Assembly (NCBI GenBank): GCA_038522945.1
Contig: JBCBJV010000017.1
Location: forward strand, 13,470-77,469
Direction of reading: 5' to 3'
Length of the DNA: 64,000 nucleotides
Source of the DNA: MED-G105 sp038522945
GTDB lineage: Bacteria > Pseudomonadota > Alphaproteobacteria > Caulobacterales > Parvularculaceae
Part shown: positions 47,970-56,275 of the stretch, piece after piece
How the letters are laid out: every line of letters starts with the position of its first letter
Numbering within the stretch: the first letter of the stretch is position 1
Notes under the pieces: model-generated
Databases searched by the model: none
Told to the model about the DNA's origin: nothing
Seen by the model: the letters and a program-made list of their open reading frames with translations, nothing else
Position numbers and translations under genes: made by a program

Positions 47970-49349
47970 CTAAGGAGCTTCAGCTTTGTCATGACCGTCC
48001 AACGCCACGTCACCGGGACAATCTGCATCGGAATCAACGCGGGCTTTGAACTCTGCGCAGAGGCGCTGCGCTTCGACCAAGTCGCCGCGCTGGCCTAGAA
48101 GGAGAGCAAGACGTCGGGTCGCGTCCCCGTGGAGGGGCGACTGATCCAACACCCGCCGGTACCAGGCCTCAGCCGCCGCCGCATCGCCCGCCTCAGCGTA
48201 CCGCGCCCCGATCGTCACCCCGAGCGGCGCGCGCCAGGGCCCGATACGCTGAGGCTCTTCTGAATACAGGCGGTCCATGGCAGCAAAGGCCCGGACGTAC
48301 CACTCAAGGGCGGCTTCCGGGTCGTCCTCAATGGACGCAATCTCGCCCAGATTGATCATCACTTCCCAGGCGTCGGGATCGAGAGCCACCGCCTTGTCGT
48401 AGATCTGCTGCGCTGTCGACAGGTCCCCTCTTGCCGAGTGGGCAAAGCCGAGCGCCTTTAGGGCATCGGCATTTTCCGGATCGAGGCGCACTGCCAGTCC
48501 ACCGAGATCAATCGCGCGCCCGAGGAGCGCAGTGGCCTCCGCCCCTTCCATATTGCCATTGGCCAGCGCCTCTCGCAGGGAGGTCGCGGAAGGGGCCGCG
48601 CCTGGCTGAGTCTGCCATCGCACCGCCCGTTGGACGAGCGCATTGGCAAGCCCTGCATGGGCCGCAACAAAATCAGGATCGGTTGCGATGGCCCGCTCAT
48701 AAAGAGCGATGGCGGCTTCGTTGTCCGCCCGGGTGAACCGCATATAGAGGTCATTGGCACGGTCGGTGGTTGTTCTTGCCAATGAGTTTTCCAGCGAGCT
48801 TTCCAGCGAGCCGCCCGGAGACACCTGCTCCGGCTCGTTAGTCGAAACGGTTTGAAGATCACCGGAGCGGTCATCCGCGCGCTGGCTTGATACCGACCAT
48901 AAGACGGCCCCGCCCAACACCAAGGCAAAGGCCATCCCGGCAGCGAAAATGGCTTTAGACAGTCTAGGCTTCAACGCAGGTTCGTCCTCACTTACCGGCG
49001 CAATCAGGCGGTAGCCACGCTTGGGAATTGTCTCAACGAAGGTCGGTGAGTTGGCCGCATCCCCGAGACCGCTGCGCAGTTTGGAGACGGTGCGCGCAAG
49101 GGTATCCTCGCCCACTGTCACATTGGGCCAAAGCGCCTCATCCAGATCGCTACGTGAGAACGTTCGCCCTGGGGAAGACGCCAGCAGCACAAGCAGGTCC
49201 ATGACCTTGGGTTCCAGGCTGACGCGGTCCTCGCCGCGCACCAAGAGATTGACTAAAGGGTCCACGCGCCAGTCGGCCACCATGAACGGGCCGTTCGGAA
49301 TATGGTTCGGCAATATGCGCTTTTCAGGATCGCGCGTCGTCTCAATCAT
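47970..49349 (-). CDS. Membrane-anchored winged-helix regulator with TPR domain (CadC-like)
   Basis: 459 residues. The OmpR-type DNA-binding domain is near the N-terminus (VSLEPKVMDLLVLLASSPGRTFSRSDLDEALWPNVTVGEDTLARTVSKLRSGLGD, ending FVETIPKRGYRL). A single span (AIFAAGMAFALVLGGAVLWSV) follows, then a periplasmic TPR-like domain (ALYERAIATDPDFVAAHAGLANAL, KALGFAHSARGDLSTAQQIYDKAV). This layout resembles CadC and ToxR, sensing something outside and binding DNA from the membrane. It is divergent from the S41 peptidase gene, 135 bases away, so that gene is its probable target. Confidence 0.9.
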   Translation of the reverse strand: MIETTRDPEKRILPNHIPNGPFMVADWRVDPLVNLLVRGEDRVSLEPKVMDLLVLLASSPGRTFSRSDLDEALWPNVTVGEDTLARTVSKLRSGLGDAANSPTFVETIPKRGYRLIAPVSEDEPALKPRLSKAIFAAGMAFALVLGGAVLWSVSSQRADDRSGDLQTVSTNEPEQVSPGGSLESSLENSLARTTTDRANDLYMRFTRADNEAAIALYERAIATDPDFVAAHAGLANALVQRAVRWQTQPGAAPSATSLREALANGNMEGAEATALLGRAIDLGGLAVRLDPENADALKALGFAHSARGDLSTAQQIYDKAVALDPDAWEVMINLGEIASIEDDPEAALEWYVRAFAAMDRLYSEEPQRIGPWRAPLGVTIGARYAEAGDAAAAEAWYRRVLDQSPLHGDATRRLALLLGQRGDLVEAQRLCAEFKARVDSDADCPGDVALDGHDKAEAP

Positions 49350-49484
49350 GGGGAGGGTCTAGTCCAGAACGCCCCAAAAAGCCTAGCCGTCAGGTTTTCG
49401 TCAGGCGAAAAAGACCCGGCCGCCATGGTCTCACTGCGCCGCTCTCCCTCACAAAGCGCATCCATCAGCTTTGAGGTTCATACG

Positions 49485-51014
49485 ATGAAATCGACATTCG
49501 CTGCGGCCTTCGCCGCTCTCACCCTAACCGCTTCCCCAAACATCGCGGGCTTTATTTCTATGAGCGAAGGCACCCATGGCCTTTTTAGCGCCGCCTCGGC
49601 ACAAGAAGGAACGGCCCAAGAGGACCCCTGGGAAGAGATCATTTCCACCGGGACCGCAAGGCGCGAGCTAACCGCCCTTTATGATGGCTTGCAGGCCGCC
49701 CACTACGATCTCTTCGTCCACCGGGCGAAAGACGACTATGATGCCTATTTCCGCAAAACCCTGGAGGGGCTTACCGCCCCCCTCACCCGTTACGACTACC
49801 ACCTGACGCTTCAGAAATTCGCGGCCTATGGCAATGTGGCCCATGCGCGGATCGATTACCCGAGTGAGGTGTATCAGGCTTATCGCCAGTCGGGTGGGCG
49901 CGCCTTCCCGATCTACTTTCGTATCGTCGATGGCCGCGCCTATGTGTCGGAGGACTATTCCGGACTGGACGCGATCAATGCCGGCGACGAGGTCTTGTCG
50001 ATCGACGGCGTGTCCATGACCGACTGGCTCGACCGAACGGCACAATACGTTGCGGCTGACACCGACTACATTGCCCACTCTCTGCTGGAGTTCTGGTTCC
50101 CCATGTATCTCTGGGTCGAAGCCGGGGAGCGCGCCACATTCAAGCTAAGGCTTCGGTCGCCAAAGGGCCGAAAGCGGCGCGTCGAGGTCCCTGCGCTGAC
50201 GAGTGAAGAACTCGAAGCCAATGCCAAAGAAACGCCTGAAACCTTCGCCCTCGATAACTCGTCGCGGATTTCCCGTATGCTCGATGACGAGATCGCTTAT
50301 CTGCGGCCGGGACCGTTCTACAACGTGGAAAACCCGGACCAACTCTGGAACACGTCTGACTTTGTCGCGTTCGTCGACCGGAGCTTTGAGGACTTCATCG
50401 AGAACAGTGCCGATGCGCTGATTATTGATCTGCGCACTAATCCGGGTGGTGACAATTCATTCAGCGATCCAATGATCGCGTGGATTGCCGATGAGCCCTT
50501 TCGGTTTGCCTCCAAGTTCCTCGTGCGCTCTAGCGACCAGGCAGCGGCGTCCAACCAGGCGCGGCTCGATGCCAATCCCGGCGCCGTTGAAGGCGTTTCA
50601 GGGCAGTACGCCCGCCTTTATGAAGTCACGCCGCGCGGTGAGGTATTCGACTTTGAAATCCCGTTTGCGCAGCCCAAAACGAACTCCCGCTTTGACGGGG
50701 ATGTCTTTGTCTTGATCAACCGCCACTCGTTTTCGAATGCGGTCAATGTGGCTTCGATCTTCCAGGATTATAGTTGGGGCGTGATCGTCGGCGAGAAAAC
50801 CTCCGATATGGCAACAACCTATGGGGCCATGGAGCAATTTGCTTTGCCAGAAACCGGGATCATTGTTGGCTTCCCCAAAGCGCATATCATCCGGCCTAAT
50901 GGCAACACCCAGGTCGATGGCGTCACCCCGGAGATTGTCATCGAGACGCCAATTGTGGGCAGCACGGACGATGTCGTCCTCGCCAAATTGGTTGAGATCA
51001 TCAAGGCGCGCTAA
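49485..51014 (+). CDS. Exported S41-family peptidase
   Basis: 509 residues from ATG at 49485, with TTGAGGTT upstream. A signal peptide covers the first 25 to 40 residues. A helical N-terminal part precedes a PDZ-like segment (INAGDEVLSIDGVSMTDWL) and the S41 core with ALIIDLRTNPGGDNSFSD. NRHSFSNAVNVASIF carries Ser415 and GVIVGEKTSD carries Lys438, which would form the Ser-Lys dyad. Family S41 includes C-terminal-processing peptidases and tricorn-type core proteins. Divergent CadC-like control suggests it is produced in response to an external signal. Confidence 0.88.
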   Translation: MKSTFAAAFAALTLTASPNIAGFISMSEGTHGLFSAASAQEGTAQEDPWEEIISTGTARRELTALYDGLQAAHYDLFVHRAKDDYDAYFRKTLEGLTAPLTRYDYHLTLQKFAAYGNVAHARIDYPSEVYQAYRQSGGRAFPIYFRIVDGRAYVSEDYSGLDAINAGDEVLSIDGVSMTDWLDRTAQYVAADTDYIAHSLLEFWFPMYLWVEAGERATFKLRLRSPKGRKRRVEVPALTSEELEANAKETPETFALDNSSRISRMLDDEIAYLRPGPFYNVENPDQLWNTSDFVAFVDRSFEDFIENSADALIIDLRTNPGGDNSFSDPMIAWIADEPFRFASKFLVRSSDQAAASNQARLDANPGAVEGVSGQYARLYEVTPRGEVFDFEIPFAQPKTNSRFDGDVFVLINRHSFSNAVNVASIFQDYSWGVIVGEKTSDMATTYGAMEQFALPETGIIVGFPKAHIIRPNGNTQVDGVTPEIVIETPIVGSTDDVVLAKLVEIIKAR

Positions 51015-51047
51015 CGCTGGCAGTTGACACCAACCAAAACGAAGGGT

Positions 51048-51093
51048 GGCCGCCCGCGCAGGTTTGGGGGAGAGAGACGTGCGCCGGGCGGCC
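51048..51093. other. Long inverted repeat after S41 gene
   Basis: GGCCGCCCGCGCA and TGCGCCGGGCGGCC pair with one bulge across a 19-base loop. It lies 34 bases past the S41 stop. No T run follows, so it may be an RNA end-stabilising stem rather than a terminator. Confidence 0.45.
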
Positions 51094-51289
51094 GGTGCAA
51101 GTATGGACCTGAGGGGGGGAGGAAACAGGTCTTCGCCTTGCCTTTATGAGGTGGTCTCACCCCGTTCCATTTTCAATGGATAAAAAGCGCAACTGGTGCG
51201 ATCTGACGCGCCTGTGATGCCCCTCCCCCATGCCCTGAAAATGCCTGATTTCAAAGCCTAAATATCGTTAATGCGTATGCGGCTCATAA

Positions 51290-51751
51290 TCACTTTTGAG
51301 GAGCGCAAATTGACGCGTCTCTCGCGCAAAATCCAAGCTCCGTCAGCCCTTCGTGAAGCGCTTCAAAGATCAGCATGGTTGACGCATGGCGCTGCGGATA
51401 ATCCCGGATGGCCTGTAGCGCTTCCAGGTCCTGCCAGATGCCATCGGGCGGCGCGCCGCCCTCTTTCAACATCGCGTGAACCGTGTCGCGTAACGAACAA
51501 AGATCGCTTGCCGTCGCCCCGATCAGCCGTTCTGCGACAAGGCCCGCTGAGGCCTGACCCAAGGCACATGCCTTCGCTTCCAGACCAAAATCGGCAACCA
51601 CGCCCCTTTCGATCTTGAGATCCAGCGTGAGTTCCGAGCCGCACACCCGGCTGGATTTGGTCACGCGCACGTCAGGACTTTCCAACTGACGCGCCGGCGG
51701 CAGGGAGCCCGCCGCTTTCAATAAGCGATCGGAGTAAAGGTCATTCAACAT
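51290..51751 (-). CDS. IscU/NifU N-terminal-like Fe-S scaffold protein
   Basis: 153 residues from ATG at 51751; a TTG 12 codons earlier is possible. MLNDLYSDRLLKAAG is a typical IscU start. SSRVCGSELTLDLKI holds Cys37 and KACALGQASAG holds Cys62. The third family cysteine, normally in a CSxLA motif, reads RHASTML with Ala at 123, so it may not be a full scaffold. The remaining C-terminal cysteines (GFCARDASIC) are outside the usual site. No isc or suf genes lie nearby. Confidence 0.75.
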   Translation of the reverse strand: MLNDLYSDRLLKAAGSLPPARQLESPDVRVTKSSRVCGSELTLDLKIERGVVADFGLEAKACALGQASAGLVAERLIGATASDLCSLRDTVHAMLKEGGAPPDGIWQDLEALQAIRDYPQRHASTMLIFEALHEGLTELGFCARDASICAPQK

Positions 51752-51900
51752 GGGCCAAGAGATATGGTGCCGACCGCCCAAGGACAAGCGCGGGGGATTT
51801 GGGAGGAGAGCTTATGGATTCCGAGTGGGCGATAATGGCTCGAAGTTAACCACACACAGGAGGCGCGATCGGCCTAAAACGCCTCAAGGTGGTCGTTCGG

Positions 51901-52106
51901 CTATTGGGCGCGTTCTAGATACAAATCCTCGATATCAATCGCATCACCGTCCTCAAACTCAATCATGTAAACCAATTTTGACTTGAACGAGCTGTATTTG
52001 GTATTTTTGAACCTTCGAGAATAGCGATCACAGACCCACTCTGACCCGGTCGTAATGAGTGCGGTGCAGTTTCAATCACTCTTACAAAATCGTTGTAATC
52101 AAACAC
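51901..52106 (-). pseudogene. Frameshifted small DUF4926/immunity-like gene
   Basis: GTG at 52106 with GGGGAG upstream opens a frame reading VFDYNDFVRVIETAPHSLRP and then GQSGSVIAI. After about 32 codons it leaves frame at a run of five A (minus strand; T run at 52004-52008) and ends at TGA. Restoring one A gives continuous coding through SFKSKLVYMIEFEDGDAIDIE and DLYLERAQ to the TAG at 51901. The full 68-residue product would have the GxxGxV...VEFEDGxxxxI layout of small DUF4926-type or immunity proteins. A sequencing error is possible. Confidence 0.55.
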
Positions 52107-52195
52107 TCGATCTCCCCGGATATTTGCCGTTTGTCAGCGGCGTAAAACGCCCCAAATGAACGCTCGTAATGATTGGTTTGGATCAGAAGCAGACG

Positions 52196-52732
52196 CTAGC
52201 TACGCTCAATGTAGATTGCCCATACATCGCAGTCGGCGTGGGGTTCTTCTGGATGCTCTTTTAGCAAGACTTTTTGCAATTCCTGCGCTCGCTGAAGTTC
52301 GCTTATCAAGCCAAAATTGGTCAGTTCGGCATTGTCCAGTTCAGGCCACCCGCCGCAATTACTCAAGGCGCTGACACCTGATCCTGCCTCGACTAGGTCT
52401 AAACCGACAAACTCAAACATATTCAATTCAATCGGCAACTTTGATGTGTGCCTGGGGTTCCGTACTACACAAAGGATACGATAGTTAGTTTGTCCGTTCA
52501 GCTGATCGCGAAGAAATTCGAGGTCTGTAAAATAGTCTAGGTATAAGTCTTCATTGACGATGTGTGGCCAGAAATGATCTTCAACTTTCTTGAGAACCGG
52601 CGGGCACAATAGTGAGTCCAAAGAAACAAGTTGATCTAACTGATTTAGTTTCGACCAACTGAGGTACTCACGCCAAGCGTGGCCGTCCTGGGGGCCAAAT
52701 CGTTCGACAGCTATGAACCAAGGTTTCATCAT
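52196..52732 (-). CDS. Hypothetical immunity-like protein
   Basis: 178 residues. MMKPWFIAVERFGPQDGHAWREYLSWSKLNQLDQLVSLDSLLCP is followed by a cytoplasmic alpha/beta domain with FEFVGLDLVEAGSGVSALSNCGGWPELDNAELTNFGLI. That last pattern (GxDL...SALTNCGG...) is, from memory, seen in orphan immunity-like or small polymorphic-toxin-associated proteins. Base composition is lower in GC than neighbours and codons differ, which suggests transfer. No toxin gene is adjacent. The ribosome site is weak. Confidence in being a gene is fair; in the function, low. Confidence 0.65.
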   Translation of the reverse strand: MMKPWFIAVERFGPQDGHAWREYLSWSKLNQLDQLVSLDSLLCPPVLKKVEDHFWPHIVNEDLYLDYFTDLEFLRDQLNGQTNYRILCVVRNPRHTSKLPIELNMFEFVGLDLVEAGSGVSALSNCGGWPELDNAELTNFGLISELQRAQELQKVLLKEHPEEPHADCDVWAIYIERS

Positions 52733-52922
52733 CTACACATCTTAAAGGAGACTCTTGAATGTCAGCAATCTCAACCCGCTGAGGTTTGCTCTGACGCCGA
52801 ATGATAGTCTTAGCTTAGCGTCTTAAACTCGCCCCAACCAAATCACTCAAACAGCGTGACCGCCCTTCCGCTCCCACTCAAGTCATTGCCGTCCTTTTCG
52901 GGCGGCAACAACCCATGGCGAT

Positions 52923-53027
52923 CCTAAAGCACGTCCACTGAATCCGATTAGACGAGACGTGCTTTAGGTATTTGTTCTTGCGCTTGTCTTTCGCGCAAAC
53001 CCCGAGACCACTTTTGCGCGACACACG
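52923..53027. repeat. Palindromic repeat element resembling rhizobial RIME/Bru-RS repeats
   Basis: CCTAAAGCACGTC (52923-52935) and GACGTGCTTTAGG (52956-52968) are perfect 13-base inverted arms around a 20-base loop. A second imperfect pair follows, TTTCGCGCAAA against TTTTGCGCGACACA, ending at the pirin stop. The motif TTTTGCGCGACA is characteristic of short interspersed repeats in alphaproteobacteria. The element is noncoding. Confidence 0.6.
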
Positions 53028-53726
53028 CTAGTTCAGATCGAACAGCAGGATGTCGGTATCATCTGCGAGGGCTTTGAGCGACAGAAGATCATGGTCTGAA
53101 ATCTTCACGCCATCGCCGGGCTGAAGCATGACGTCTTCCAATTCCACACCACCGCGGGCGACCTGCAACCATCCGTACCGGTCCTTGTTGAACCGATACT
53201 CAACAGTTTCGCCCTCGTTCAGGAGGCTGGCAAAAAGCTTCACATCCTGATTGATCCGGATCGACCCGTCCGCCCCGTCGGGCGAGGCGATGAGGGCGAG
53301 CTTGCCCTTGCGGGCCTCGCTGAAATCGCGCTGCTCGTAGCGGGGCGTGTAACCGCGGGCATCGGGCAGGAGCCAGATCTGATAGAGGTGCACCGGATCG
53401 GTCTCGGAGGCGTTGAATTCCGAATGGCGCACACCCGTCCCGGCGGCCATGTACTGGATCTCGCCGGAACCGATCACCCCGCCGCCACCGGTGGAATCCT
53501 TGTGGGCGAGTGCGCCCTCCAGGACATAGGTGATAATCTCCATGTCTTCATGGGGATGGGTCGGAAAGCCCGCACCCGGATTAATCCGGTCTTCGTTCAT
53601 GACCCGAAGGGCCCGGAAGTTCATTTGGTCCGGGTCATGATAATTGGCGAACGAGAACGTATGGCGCGCATCGAGCCAGCCGTGATTGGCGTGGCCGCGG
53701 TCAATGCCTTTGCGAATCCTGATCAT
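53028..53726 (-). CDS. Pirin-family bicupin protein
   Basis: 232 residues from ATG at 53726, with AAGGAGAG upstream. The N-terminal DARHTFSFANYHDPDQMNFRALRVMNEDRINPGAGFPTHPHEDMEIITYVLEG contains the two His of the metal-binding motif (HPHEDME). The second half has YMAAGTGVRHSEFN. Pirins bind a metal ion and some have quercetinase activity; YhhW-like members are oxidative-stress or regulatory proteins. It is not linked to a clear operon. Confidence 0.9.
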   Translation of the reverse strand: MIRIRKGIDRGHANHGWLDARHTFSFANYHDPDQMNFRALRVMNEDRINPGAGFPTHPHEDMEIITYVLEGALAHKDSTGGGGVIGSGEIQYMAAGTGVRHSEFNASETDPVHLYQIWLLPDARGYTPRYEQRDFSEARKGKLALIASPDGADGSIRINQDVKLFASLLNEGETVEYRFNKDRYGWLQVARGGVELEDVMLQPGDGVKISDHDLLSLKALADDTDILLFDLN

Positions 53727-53897
53727 GATACTCTCTCCTTATGTCATGACCCATCGGCGGGGCGGAAAAACGCCACGCTTTGAGGTCAACAGATTGTCGG
53801 TGAAGTCAGAGAGGTATTTGGGGAACAAGCTCGGCTGAAAAAGAGGGTGGCCATTCACGAAGGAGGCACGAACGGGTCACGAACGAGTGAAAACCCT

Positions 53898-54314
53898 TCA
53901 GGCAGGCACGCAGTCAATGTCACCCATGCGTGTGCGCTCGCCGGTCTTGCGATTGACAAGGACGCAGGTGCCGCCCTGCAGCTCCAAATCGAAAACCAGT
54001 GGCACCGCAACGCTGCGGTCTTCCTTAGACGAAAGTGGCGGCGGCAACACGGATACGCTCGAGCTTGTCGCCATGTCCTCCGGCCCCAGACGAACGTCCG
54101 CGCGTCCCACCGCATCAGATAAATGCGCCTTGACCGCCTCCATGGTCTCAGCAGAGGTGTCCGCCAAGCGCGCGGGCTCAGGTCTTGGCGAGGAGGAGGG
54201 GGCCAAGGATGAGGAAGGAAGGGATGAGGCGCAAGCAGAGGCGAACGACAAGATGACAGTACCCAACAGGGGCGTCCATTTGGCGTGACGGTCCTGCTGT
54301 GAGCGATTGGGCAT
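53898..54314 (-). CDS. Small lipoprotein paired with S41 lipoprotein
   Basis: 138 residues. The signal LLGTVILSFASACASS has the lipobox cysteine in SAC. A long Ser/Pro-rich linker (SLPSSSLAPSSSPRPEPARL) is followed by a compact C-terminal domain with two cysteines (GGTCVLVNRKTGERTRMGDIDC) that may form a disulfide. Its start overlaps the S41 lipoprotein stop by one base, so the two are co-translated. No family is recognised; a role as a partner or inhibitor of the peptidase is inferred. Confidence 0.72.
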   Translation of the reverse strand: MPNRSQQDRHAKWTPLLGTVILSFASACASSLPSSSLAPSSSPRPEPARLADTSAETMEAVKAHLSDAVGRADVRLGPEDMATSSSVSVLPPPLSSKEDRSVAVPLVFDLELQGGTCVLVNRKTGERTRMGDIDCVPA

Positions 54315-56089
54315 TAGCGCTCTACTCTGTTGTCGTCCGTCGGCAAGGTCATGTCCCGGTTGGTCCGGAACACATCCAAGGAAGCAGGCGACCGGACCGC
54401 AGGACCCGTGGACCCAGGTGCCGCGGCGGAAGAAGAAGGCGCGCCTTCCCGCACAATTGTAGAAGTTGCCACGACAGGGCAGGTTCCGTTTTCGCGGAAC
54501 TGGAGCGCCGCCGCGAGCAAGCCCTCATCGGTGTCACCGAGGGCATTGCTGAAATCGTCGGCGACCTGACACCCGGGTGTACGAACCCCGAACTGAGCCG
54601 ATGAGTTATCGGGGATAAAGCCATCAGCAAAGTCGCCGAACCCGATATCATTCGTACCCTGAAACTGGATGGTGAAGTAGGTGACACCGCAATTGTCTTC
54701 CGGGAAGAAGCCAAATGGTTTGCCGCACGTGGTATCGCCAATGAGGATGACTTCCACGCCGATGCCGCGCAGGGAGTTGATCACCGATTCACTGGCGCTG
54801 CAGGTATCGCCCGTCGTCAGGACGAAAACCCGTGGCAGGTTCAAGGTATTGAGGCTCGTCCCGTTGGGCAGGGAAAACCCGAGGGCCGTATCATAGAACG
54901 GGATCGGATCATTGCTGCCGCCGGTGACGGGATTGGTGTTGCCAGCATCATCGTTGAAGCGCAGCCGCTCGAAGATACGTCCGCTGGTGCGTGCATCACC
55001 GGCAATGGCATAACCAAGCTGGGCAGCAATGGCGAGCAAGCCGCCGCCATTATACCGCAGGTCCAGAACAAGATCGTTGACGCCAGCATTCTGGAGCTGC
55101 GTGATCGCATTGGCGATCTCTAGCTCCGTTGAAAACGGGCTGAACGTGGTCAACAACATGTAACCGACTGGACCCGTTGACGTGCTGATGGTCTGGACAA
55201 TGTTGACGGGACGCTCAGTGACATCCGCCGACTGAAGCACAACTGTGCGCGGCGCCGTTGCGCCGGGGTCCTGCACCACGAATGTGTGCTGTTCACCAGC
55301 CGTCGCCGGGAAGAGACCCGCATTCAGCGTGTCGGTATCGTCTCCATTGATAAAATCAACGCCGTCGATTTCCAGAATCTGCGCACCTCGGACAAAATTT
55401 GGCAGACCGCCGACCACTTCTGCGGCTGGCGAGCCGGGCTCAGTGAAGACCACACGGAAATCGCGAGGCGGTGTCGTTGAAATCGCGGTAAACTGGACCC
55501 CATAGCCGGATACTGGCGCGGAGTTGCGCTGTGCCAGGAATTCATCTGTAGGCTGGGTAAAATGGAATTCGTCTTTTTCACGTCCTGAGGGCGTGATGGC
55601 GAAGGTACGCAGCACATCAAAGTAGGCCAAGCGGTCGGTGAAGCCGTTCGGGTCCTGATCTTCGACTTCATCGTTGAAGAGATAAGTTTCGTTGGTCCAA
55701 GACCGCAGCCAAAAGAGTTCTTCTTCGAGGGACCCGGTCAAGTCTGGGAACGCGTTGCCTTCGATATCAATACCACTCCGTGGGTTCTGACACCGGTTTT
55801 CAAAAATCGTGGAGGAGGCAAATACCCCTTCAGTAAACGAAATCGAGCTCCCCGACCCGCCTGTTGAGCCCCCAGTCGACCCTCCAGTCGACCCGCCCGT
55901 GGTTCCGCCACCTGTATTCGTCCCGCCGGTTGGCGTTGAAACCAGCCCGCTGCCGCCACTATCGCTGCAAGCAGCCAGGCCGAGTGTCGCCAAGGCCGCG
56001 ATAGAGGTCAGGGCCGTAATCGCTCTCGGCCCCTTTGACCTATTTGTTTTCGAAGAACAGGTCTGCGCCCTACGCAACATAGTCATCAC
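54314..56089 (-). CDS. S41-family peptidase lipoprotein
   Basis: 591 residues. The signal LTSIAALATLGLAACSDSGG gives a lipidated Cys. A Gly/Thr/Ser linker with repeated TGGS follows. The helical N-terminal domain includes LRSWTNETYLFNDEV; a PDZ-like part ILEIDGVDFINGDD precedes the core. DLRYNGGGLLAIAAQLGYAIAG is typical of S41. TCSASESVINSLRGIGVEVILIGDTTCGKPFGF contains the Ser nucleophile and the Lys of GKPF. It probably acts in the periplasm, tethered to the outer membrane. The linked lipoprotein downstream may be its partner. Confidence 0.9.
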   Translation of the reverse strand: MMTMLRRAQTCSSKTNRSKGPRAITALTSIAALATLGLAACSDSGGSGLVSTPTGGTNTGGGTTGGSTGGSTGGSTGGSGSSISFTEGVFASSTIFENRCQNPRSGIDIEGNAFPDLTGSLEEELFWLRSWTNETYLFNDEVEDQDPNGFTDRLAYFDVLRTFAITPSGREKDEFHFTQPTDEFLAQRNSAPVSGYGVQFTAISTTPPRDFRVVFTEPGSPAAEVVGGLPNFVRGAQILEIDGVDFINGDDTDTLNAGLFPATAGEQHTFVVQDPGATAPRTVVLQSADVTERPVNIVQTISTSTGPVGYMLLTTFSPFSTELEIANAITQLQNAGVNDLVLDLRYNGGGLLAIAAQLGYAIAGDARTSGRIFERLRFNDDAGNTNPVTGGSNDPIPFYDTALGFSLPNGTSLNTLNLPRVFVLTTGDTCSASESVINSLRGIGVEVILIGDTTCGKPFGFFPEDNCGVTYFTIQFQGTNDIGFGDFADGFIPDNSSAQFGVRTPGCQVADDFSNALGDTDEGLLAAALQFRENGTCPVVATSTIVREGAPSSSAAAPGSTGPAVRSPASLDVFRTNRDMTLPTDDNRVER

Positions 56090-56275
56090 AATTAGCCCTC
56101 AACACTTTCCCGTTTTCCCGCCACACATGGAATTCGCGCCATGGGGTAGGTTTAACCATGGATTCGTGCCTATGAGGTTGTTCGTGTCAAGCAAATCGCC
56201 ACTTGGCTTTAAGGATTTGATAACCAATCGATGAGCGACTTGAGATCTCTCGTCATCGCCTTGGACGCCTGTGGG

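Noticed and set aside
55855..55925. Repeated Thr/Gly/Gly/Ser codons as a tandem DNA repeat element
   Set aside because: The repeat encodes a flexible linker of the S41 lipoprotein and stays in frame; it is protein low complexity, not a separate element.
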